A stretch of DNA of 20,828 nucleotides from a virus: IMG/VR virus record IMGVR_UViG_3300022204_000019, positions 1 through 20,828 of that record; one strand, written 5' to 3'. Under the pieces are notes generated by a model that saw nothing but the letters and a program-made list of their open reading frames with translations, was not told where the DNA came from and made no database searches. This document shows positions 8,289 through 14,900 of this stretch, in pieces (position 1 is the first letter of the stretch; each line of letters opens with the position of its first letter). The position numbers and the translations under genes are program-made.

Positions 8289-9017
8289 TTACGGGTTCCA
8301 GGCCGGCATGGGGGCGCCGGTCGCGTGATGGACCTTGCCGCCGGCACCGCCATCGGCCGAGATCCAAGCCTTGACCACACCGCCGTCGAGGGTCGCGCTC
8401 GGAGCGAAGCCGGCGACGTAGTAGCGCGGGGTCGGGATGGCCGACTGGAACTGCGGCGGGTTGATCGCCACGGTAACAGTCGAGCCGACGCTGAAGCAGG
8501 CGTGCGGGAGGTAGCCTGACGATCCGATGACGATCGGAGCCACGGTGAACGTCACCGACGAATCGCCGGTTACGGGAGCGGCGGAGCCACCGTTACTGGT
8601 GCTCAGCTGGAACGTGTTCGCGGTCTTGTTGATCACGAAGTAGTCCTCGGCAGTCAAGTAGCCCGACGTGCCGGCGGTCGTGATCTTGATCCACTGACCG
8701 TTCTGCAGACCGTGGTTGGTGAGAGTGACCACATCGCCGGCGTTCGCGGCCGAGCCGACGATGCCGGCGTTCTCGCCCGGTGCATATCCGTCGGCATAGC
8801 CAAGAACGCGAACTTCCATGGTCGCTCCGACCGTCGCCGAGCTGACCGCGGTCGTGATCTCGCCGACATGCACGAACAGCTGCTTGCCACCCTGCAGCAT
8901 GCTTCCAGCCAGACGGTCGATGTAGTCGTCCGTCAGGGTGAGCGCGCTGATGGTGTCGAGGTCCTGCCCGAGGCCGTCCTGGCCCGTGAGCAGGTTGAAC
9001 TTGTCCAAGAGAGTCAT
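8289..9017 (-). CDS. Cement/decoration-like capsid protein with inserted beta module
   Basis: The protein has 242 residues. It follows the capsid gene, where BPP-1-type phages encode a small beta cement protein that stabilises the shell from outside. Residues 30-75 and 160-242 look like the split cement fold, ending in the motif AWNP shared with the next gene. Between them (about 87-160) lies a module with T-L-T-N-H-G-L-Q-N-G, I-T-T-A-G-T-S-G-Y-L-T-A-E-D-Y-F-V-I-N and T-F-Q-L-S. This type is otherwise seen in tail proteins and appears in the next two large genes. The ATG at 9017 has AAGGAG 7 nt upstream. The insert would stick out from the capsid surface if the fold assignment is right. Confidence 0.75.
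   Translation of the reverse strand: MTLLDKFNLLTGQDGLGQDLDTISALTLTDDYIDRLAGSMLQGGKQLFVHVGEITTAVSSATVGATMEVRVLGYADGYAPGENAGIVGSAANAGDVVTLTNHGLQNGQWIKITTAGTSGYLTAEDYFVINKTANTFQLSTSNGGSAAPVTGDSSVTFTVAPIVIGSSGYLPHACFSVGSTVTVAINPPQFQSAIPTPRYYVAGFAPSATLDGGVVKAWISADGGAGGKVHHATGAPMPAWNP
8538..8759 (-). other. Inserted beta module inside the cement-like gene
   Basis: This stretch encodes roughly residues 87-160 of the cement-like protein. It carries the signature H-G-L-x-x-G, a T-T-x-G turn, L-T-A-x-x-x-Y-F-V-I-N, N-T-F-Q-L-S and G-G-S-A. The neighbouring paralogue lacks it, so it appears to be an insertion in the cement fold. Related modules occur six times in the esterase-adaptor gene and twice in the nozzle gene. 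Confidence 0.6.
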
Positions 9018-9049
9018 GTGTGTGCTCCTTGTGTGGAGAGGGGCGCCGC

Positions 9050-10108
9050 TTACGCGACGACGGCCTCGGTGTTGACGATGGCGTCGCTGCGGTAGCAGGG
9101 AATGCCGTTGATCTTCATGAACCGCTTCGGGGTGCCGAACTGGGTCACACCCTGCTCGAAGGTCACAGCCGAGCTGTGCGTCTCGAGGCCGATTCGGTTG
9201 AGGGCGCTGTGGACCGTGCGGTTGCAGTAGATCGCCGCGTTGACCATGCCGAGGTCTTGGATGCGGTAGGTTGCGTCCGTGGCCGAGTGCAGCAGGTTGG
9301 CGTAGGTCGTGATCGACGCGTTGCTGCCGGGCAGCTGCGCGCCGGTCAGACCGGAAAGCTCGGCCACGTCGATGTTGCAGACGCGCACGACGTAGCGCCA
9401 GTCCTTGACGACCAGACCCATCGACCACTTGAAGTGGTCCTGGTAGGCCATCATCTTGCCGGTGTAGTTGCCGGACGCGTCGAACACGTCGACGATCCCC
9501 TTGCCCAGATCGTTCTGCACGAGGCCGGCGCTGCTGCCCTTCGGGAAGGTGCCGAACACGGTCTCGTCACCCCAGCCGACGATCCAGAGCGAGGTTTGCG
9601 CGTTGGAAGTCTCGGCGCCGGACGCCTTGACGATGTTCTGCCCGTTCGCGGCGCTCGAGTCGCTGAAGCGCGAGCTGAGCCCCATGAACTTGTTCGAGTT
9701 GACTGCGCTGTTGGCGTAGAAGATCGACGACGCCATCTGGTTGTTCATCGCCGACAGACGCAGGCGCGCCTGACCGAGACGGAACACGCCGAGGTCGTTC
9801 TGCAGTTCCGCCAGGTCCGAGTCGACCTCGCTGAACGTCTGCAGCATGCCGATGTCCTCGGTGATCTGCGCGGTCGTGCCCTTCGAAGGCATCACGCCCT
9901 CGTTGAACGACCGCCAGTAGACGGCCGGCAGACCGGTCGCAACCGTGCAGGTGTGCGAGGTCGCGTCGTTGGCCTCGACGAACGTCATGTTCTCGAGAAT
10001 GTCGTTTTGCTGGGAGAGCAGGTTGGCGATCGCCGCCGCGCTGCCATCGGGATCACGGGTCTTGGCCCAATCGGCCAGGGTCAGGTTGGTGTCTGGAACT
10101 GCTGCCAC
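9050..10108 (-). CDS. Major capsid protein, BPP-1 Bbp17-like
   Basis: The 352-residue shell protein matches the BPP-1-type capsid family. The N-terminus L-T-L-A-D-W-A-K-T-R-D-P-D-G is followed by T-G-L-P-A-V-Y-W-R, G-V-M-P-S-K-G-T-T-A-Q-I-T-E, S-E-V-D-S-D-L-A-E-L and F-R-L-G-Q-A-R. Further on are W-G-D-E-T-V-F-G-T-F-P-K-G and D-W-R-Y-V-V-R-V-C-N-I-D. It starts with GTG: an in-frame TAG lies two codons upstream, leaving no other start. Only a weak AGG stands about 10 nt before it, which is surprising for the most abundant virion protein. Translational coupling to the scaffold may help. Two cement-like proteins follow. Confidence 0.95.
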   Translation of the reverse strand: MAAVPDTNLTLADWAKTRDPDGSAAAIANLLSQQNDILENMTFVEANDATSHTCTVATGLPAVYWRSFNEGVMPSKGTTAQITEDIGMLQTFSEVDSDLAELQNDLGVFRLGQARLRLSAMNNQMASSIFYANSAVNSNKFMGLSSRFSDSSAANGQNIVKASGAETSNAQTSLWIVGWGDETVFGTFPKGSSAGLVQNDLGKGIVDVFDASGNYTGKMMAYQDHFKWSMGLVVKDWRYVVRVCNIDVAELSGLTGAQLPGSNASITTYANLLHSATDATYRIQDLGMVNAAIYCNRTVHSALNRIGLETHSSAVTFEQGVTQFGTPKRFMKINGIPCYRSDAIVNTEAVVA

Positions 10109-10126
10109 GGGTGTCTACCTATTGGG

Positions 10127-10855
10127 CTACTTCGAGCCCTTCTTGCCGTAGAAGATCTCTGCGACCTGCTTCGGCTGCCTCATCACGCTGCCCTTCAGAT
10201 GCTTCCTTGCACCTGGGGCACTGCCCGCGACGAACGTGTCGTCGGACAGTCTGTCTCCGACCCACTTCCACGCCTTGATGAAGTCGGGGTGGTTGCCGAT
10301 GCCGGAGGTCTTGACCAGTTCCTTGAGCTCGGGCGAAGCGGCTGCGTTGAAGGCTTTCTCGGCGATGGCCACGCTCGCGTTGAGCTTGTCGCCGCCGATG
10401 TCGGGGTCGGTGACGCATTCGTTCACCCACTCCTTCACGATCGCGGTGTGACGCTCGGTCTGATCCTTCTGGATCGCCGGCGCCACCTGCGCGAGCACCT
10501 TCTGGGCTTGCTCCTGTGACAGGTTGCTCGCCTTCATCGCTGCGCGGAACGCATCGCTGGTCTCCTTGCCGATCGTGGTGCCCTCGGGCATCTCGAAGTC
10601 GGCATAGGTTTCCGGCGCCCCTTGCGCCTCTTCGGTCGACTCCTCGGCCTCGCTTTCGGTCGTGCCATCTGGCTCGGCCTTGGTGTTGGCTTCGGTCGTC
10701 TGCTCGACCTCTTCGGTCTGGTCTGCGGAATCCGCCTCTGGCTTGCCCTCCAAGGGCTGGGCCGTCAGCAGGCTCCCCGTCGTGGTGGCGGCTTCGTTTG
10801 TCTGTTCAGCGGCGCCAGCCGTGGTCTGTTCTTCGGTCGTCATGGTGTCCTTCAT
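10127..10855 (-). CDS. Capsid scaffolding protein
   Basis: This 242-residue protein is very acidic in its first 100 residues (runs of E, T, A, D and Q), followed by a helical, more mixed second half. It ends in a basic, conserved-looking tail (Q-P-K-Q-V-A-E-I-F-Y-G-K-K-G-S-K). An acidic disordered N-terminus, a helical middle and a basic C-terminus directly upstream of the major capsid gene are classic for podovirus scaffolds. These guide procapsid assembly and then leave. The ATG at 10855 overlaps the previous stop. A second in-frame ATG at 10843 has AAGG five bases upstream and may be the main start (238 residues). The stop is 18 nt from the capsid GTG. Confidence 0.88.
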   Translation of the reverse strand: MKDTMTTEEQTTAGAAEQTNEAATTTGSLLTAQPLEGKPEADSADQTEEVEQTTEANTKAEPDGTTESEAEESTEEAQGAPETYADFEMPEGTTIGKETSDAFRAAMKASNLSQEQAQKVLAQVAPAIQKDQTERHTAIVKEWVNECVTDPDIGGDKLNASVAIAEKAFNAAASPELKELVKTSGIGNHPDFIKAWKWVGDRLSDDTFVAGSAPGARKHLKGSVMRQPKQVAEIFYGKKGSK

Positions 10856-11172
10856 GCCGTCGTCAGGTGTTCGTTGATGATGAGGAGAAGCCGATCGCGG
10901 CATGCCTCCTCGAGATCGGCCCACAGCGACGCCGCGGCGTCATGCTGCCCGACGTTCCTCGCCAGGATCAGGCCGTTGCTGTCGTGCAGCCGGCAGAACA
11001 TGGGCCGCAGCATCTGCCACAGCAGAGCGCGGCCAGACTCGGTGCCGGCCACGTCCTTCAGGTGAGACCTGGTGGCAGCCGCGGCGGCAGCTCGAGCGTC
11101 CTCGCGCTCGGCTTCGCGACGAGCTCGGACCTTGACGTTCGTCGGGTCCGTATGCATCGGGGCTGCTGACAT
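10852..11172 (-). CDS. Bbp19-like phage protein
   Basis: The 106-residue protein resembles the short family named after BPP-1 Bbp19 that sits just before scaffold and capsid genes. It has an Arg/Ala-rich helical N-terminus, then T-E-S-G-R-A-L-L-W-Q-M-L, a central R-N-V-G segment and a helical end with D-L-E-E-A-C-R-D-R. The family signature is a helix like 'G-R-x-L-L-W-x-L-L' followed by 'R-N-V-G'. The molecular role is not established. The ATG at 11172 is chosen because it is 29 nt from the promoter motif, matching the other copy. An ATG five codons downstream is an alternative, and neither has a clear ribosome-binding site. The stop overlaps the scaffold ATG (ATGA). Confidence 0.75.
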   Translation of the reverse strand: MSAAPMHTDPTNVKVRARREAEREDARAAAAAATRSHLKDVAGTESGRALLWQMLRPMFCRLHDSNGLILARNVGQHDAAASLWADLEEACRDRLLLIINEHLTTA

Positions 11173-11201
11173 CGGCCGCGAATCTAGACGACCGACGTGC
11201 G

Positions 11202-11214
11202 CGTTATGTATACG
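11202..11214 (-). promoter_or_regulatory. Candidate phage promoter, copy 2 (upstream of capsid block)
   Basis: This is the second exact copy of CGTATACATAACG on the minus strand, in the only real gap (11173-11240) between the lipoprotein and capsid genes. It stands 29 nt before the ATG of the Bbp19-like gene, the same distance as at copy 1. A weak TTGCGG lies 14-16 nt upstream and might serve as a -35 box, though it is a poor match. No terminator hairpin is seen in the gap, so read-through from the upstream block probably adds to transcription. Confidence 0.6.
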
Positions 11215-11240
11215 CCGCGCCCGACACCGCAACGGGGATG

Positions 11241-11657
11241 CTACACGTTGACCGCCGGCGGCGTCTGGCGGCGGCCGGTCTTCTCGTCCTTCTTCATGCT
11301 GAAGTAGCGGCTGGCCCCGAGCGCCACCGCGCCAGCTGCGGTCGAGATGCCTGCCACAGCTTCGGTGCTGACGCCGCTGCTCTTGGCCTCGGCCGACTGC
11401 TGCACCGCCTGCTGCGCCGCCTGCGCCACGCTGCCCATCGCGATCTGCACCGCGTTCAACACGCCCTGTGCCTGCGTCATCGACTGGACCACCTGCGCCT
11501 GCTTGTCGGCTGGCAAGTAGGGCAAGATCGCCTCGCTCAAGGCCACCAGCACGCCGGCACCGGCTGCGGTTGCGCCGCTGACCTCCGCAGCGGTCATGCC
11601 GGCGCAGGCGGTGCAGAGAATCGCCACGAAGGCGAACAGGATGTAGCGGGTCGTCAT
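11241..11657 (-). CDS. Probable phage lipoprotein
   Basis: The 138-residue product starts MTTRYILFAFVAILCTACAG, a basic start, a hydrophobic stretch and a cysteine at residue 18 preceded by T-A. This looks like a type II (lipoprotein) signal, though Cys rather than Leu stands at the -3 position, so the lipobox is imperfect. The mature part is Ala/Gln/Ser-rich and helical (about 55-95), with a second mildly hydrophobic Gly/Ala stretch (about 103-118) and a basic tail KKDEKTGRRQTPPAVNV. GAGGA 8 nt upstream and the ATGA overlap with the preceding membrane-protein gene fix the start. A spanin-like envelope role is conceivable from the pairing, but it is longer than usual outer spanins and lacks their typical Pro-richness. 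Confidence 0.65.
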   Translation of the reverse strand: MTTRYILFAFVAILCTACAGMTAAEVSGATAAGAGVLVALSEAILPYLPADKQAQVVQSMTQAQGVLNAVQIAMGSVAQAAQQAVQQSAEAKSSGVSTEAVAGISTAAGAVALGASRYFSMKKDEKTGRRQTPPAVNV

Positions 11658-11980
11658 GGGTTCTTTCCTCGGCCGCGTGCGTTGGCTTCGTCGATCGCCG
11701 TCTTCATGGCGACCATGTTGTCGTTGAGGGCCTGCATGCCGGTCAGCATTGCGTGATGTGACTCGGCCTCGGCAAGCTCGAACTTGCGGAAGCTGTCGAC
11801 CGCGATGACCAGCGTCGCGATGGACTGCTCCAACTGTTTGTCCCGCGACTCCATCAGCCGGTCGCTGCGCGACATCAAGGCTTTGACGGTCCATATGCCG
11901 GCACTGACCAGCGCCGCAAGCAGTGCCAGGAGAGCTGCTTCCAGGTTGCCAGGGCCAGCCTGCATCGCGTCGAGGATCAC
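11654..11980 (-). CDS. Single-span membrane protein with coiled coil (holin-like candidate)
   Basis: The 108-residue protein has one strong membrane segment (about residues 12-34, N-L-E-A-A-L-L-A-L-L-A-A-L-V-S-A-G-I-W). A Lys/Arg-rich turn and a long amphipathic helix (about 40-100) follow. The charges (acidic N-terminus, basic just after the span) favour N-out/C-in by the positive-inside rule. That fits some small holin-type or membrane-anchor phage proteins better than an inner-membrane spanin. The GTG start overlaps the fibre-gene stop (GTGA), and GGAG lies 6 nt upstream; an ATG five codons further in is possible. Its own TGA overlaps the lipoprotein ATG, so the two are likely coupled. A lysis role is possible but unproven. 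Confidence 0.65.
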   Translation of the reverse strand: MILDAMQAGPGNLEAALLALLAALVSAGIWTVKALMSRSDRLMESRDKQLEQSIATLVIAVDSFRKFELAEAESHHAMLTGMQALNDNMVAMKTAIDEANARGRGKNP

Positions 11981-14900
11981 TGCGGTCTCCAGTTCAGGGT
12001 GACGACTGCCTTCGGGTTCGTGGCAGCGGGGCCGGTCAGCACAATACGGTATTCGTCCCCGGCGGCGAACGCCACGTCAGCGGACCATGTGCCGGCGGTG
12101 ACCACCGCCAGGATGCCGGTCGCGCCCGTCGCGCCCATGGTCGGCAGCGGCAGCACCCAGGCCGACGTGCCGATGTAGGTGATCGCGCCGGCGCTCGACA
12201 TCGTCGGCAGCGGCAGCGTGAACGCAGCGGTGCCGGTGTGCGTGCCACTCGGGGTTGTCGCCGTGCCGCTCGAAGCCATCGTCGGCACCGGCAGCGACAT
12301 CGCGCTGGTGCCGGGGTGCGCGGCAACGCCGGCAGCGGTGCTGACCGGCAGCGGCAGCGTCCAGGCGGACGTTCCCGTGTAGGTCAGGTGACCGACGGCG
12401 GTGCTGGTGGGGAGCGGCAGCGTGAACGCTGACGTGCCAGTCGGAGGCCCGACATCCGGCATCCAGGGCAGCGTCGCCGCCCCGTATTCGTATGCGCCAG
12501 CATCCGGCGTCGACACGTCTCGCAGGTAGCCGTCAGCATCCACGCCGATCTGCGCCGGCAGCGGGATACCGCCAGCAGCTTGCGGACCTGTGCCAGCCGA
12601 CATGCGCAGGTTCATGTTGGCCTGCACAGCCACGCCGTTGTTGACGAAGTCCATCGTCGTCGTCGGCGTCATGCTGCTAACCGTGTCCAGCCCGGTCGTG
12701 GCCGCGACCCATGCCGCTAGCTCGTCGTTGGCGGTCGAGTTGCCTACCCAGTAGACGGTCTCGGCGTTTACGCAGCCGACGTGGTTGTAGTCGGCCGAGA
12801 GGAACTTGGCCTCGATCTGCGCTCTCGTCAGCGAGAGTGCGGAGATCCAGTAGACGGAATCGACGCGGCCGACGGTCGGGAAATACCCGACGCAGGCGTC
12901 GATCTGGAAGCCGGAGTCGTCGAAACGCGTTGCCGTGCCGGCGAAGGTCATCGCCAGCGTGCCACCCTGATAGCCGGTGACGTTCGCGAACATGCACTCG
13001 CGCAGCCGCACGCTGTGGAAGTCGCCTCCCGTTTCGTTGGTCGACGCCGCCATGTAGACGGACTGCGACATGACGCAGTTGATGAGGTCGAGCCTCGTCA
13101 CGTCGACCGTGTTGTTGCCGTTCTCCGCTACCGTCTTGCCAGCGTCAGCTTGGATCGTTACGCCACCGCCACGGAACTCGCAGTTGATGAAGCGCAGATC
13201 CTGCACCCACGCGATTCCGTTTGACGCCGCGTCGGCTGCGATACGAATGCCGAATCCACCGTCCGCCGTGCTCGTCTTGTCGACGTTGACCCAGGTTCCG
13301 TAGCGGAACGCTCCAGCGATCGTCGCCGCCGGGTCCATCTCGATGCGGCAGACCTCGACGTTATCGACACTCGTGCTGGTGAGACCGTAGACGTAGTGGT
13401 CGCCCCAGTTGTAGACGCGCATCCCCCGGTTCGAGTTGGTCGTCGGGAACGACACGTTGAGCAGCAGGATGTGCCGGCAGTATTTCATGCCGATCATCAC
13501 CCAGAACTCCGGGTCGGTGATCGCGCAGCCGACTAGCGCGATGAAGTCGCCGACCCCATCGTCTCGGTTGGCTGACGTGCTCGTGTCGTCGTCGCCACCG
13601 ATCGGGTCGTTCCACCCGTCGATCTCACAGTCGATCGCGGCTAGGTTCATCGCGGAACGCTGCCCACGCGTGCCGCCACCGCGTGCCGTGTTGATGCAAC
13701 GGTTGTTGGCGCTGCTGCCGCCTTGCAGACGCAGGCCCACGAGATGGCAGCCGCCGAAGTAGTTGCTGGTGCCGCTGTTGACGGCGTCGCTAGTATCAAG
13801 CCACGACAGGATCGGAATCGTGCTGACGGAGCCCCATCGCACGATGCGGACCATGCGGTCGGTCGTGCTGCCGCAGTCCCACGCTGACGCCGACGCCATC
13901 GCGTGTGTCTGGCCTTCCTTCACGAAGATGACGCCCACCTGCCCGGTGGTTACGTTCGTCTCCATGTAGGTCTTCGCCTCGGCCATGGTCGCGAACGGGT
14001 CTCCCTCCGTCCCGGCCGCGCCGCCGCCGGCCGTGTTGTCGACATAGCGAACGTGGTCGGCTGCCGTGTTCGCGGTGACGCTCCAGGTGTAGGTGACCTC
14101 GTTGCCGATGTTGCCGCCGCTGTCGATGAAGCGCACGGTGAGCTGGTCCCCATCCAGCCCCATCCACTCGAAGTTCATCGCGCCGTCGACAGAATGGATG
14201 ACGCCCTGGCCGGGCCGCACGATGCGCCACTGCCCGCCTGCGTCGCGGTCGGTGACGGCACCGCTGACAGGCGTCGAGCTTCGCAGATGGAAGCCGACTT
14301 GCTGGTGGCCGACGGCGTAGGTGCTCGCGGTCGTCGTCAGGCTTGTGATAACGCCGGCTGCTGTAGCTGTGCCGCTGGCTGTGCTGGTCGGGATAGGCAA
14401 CGTCCAGGCGGACGTTCCCGTGTAGGTCAGGTGACCGGCGGCGCTGCTGGTGGGTAGCGGCAGGGTCCATGCGCTCGCGCCGACGTAGGTCAGGTGCCCT
14501 GACGAAGCGACCGCCGGCAGTGGCAGCGTGAATGCACCCGATCCGGTGTGGCTTGCGCCGGGCGTCGTGGCCGTGCCGCTGGACGCCATCGTCGGCATCG
14601 GGAGCGTGATCGCGCTCGTGCCGGTGTAGGTCAGGCTGCCGCTCGCCGCGCTCGTCGGAACCGGCAGTGTGAACGCAGACGCGCCCGTGTGCGCGGCGAC
14701 GCCGGCTGAACTGCTGGTCGGCACCGGCAGGGTGAACGCCGACGCGCCGACGTAGGTCAGGTGGCCGGTTGCCGACGAGGTCGGGACTGGCAGTGTGAAT
14801 GCAGACGTGCCGGCCTTCGCCGCGACGCCAGTAGCCGCGCTCGTCGGGACCGGAAGCGTCCATGCGCTCGTGCCGGTATGCGCCGCGACGCCGGTCGCTG

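Noticed and set aside
9020-10519. Long plus-strand frame (499 codons) opposite capsid and scaffold genes
   Set aside because: It is antisense to two confidently identified genes, has shadow-type composition and no recognisable motif.
11241-11980. Classical Rz/Rz1 spanin pair
   Set aside because: The membrane protein has an acidic N-terminus and basic residues after the span, which favours the opposite topology to an inner spanin. The lipoprotein is long and not typical of Rz1. Kept only as an uncharacterised envelope pair.
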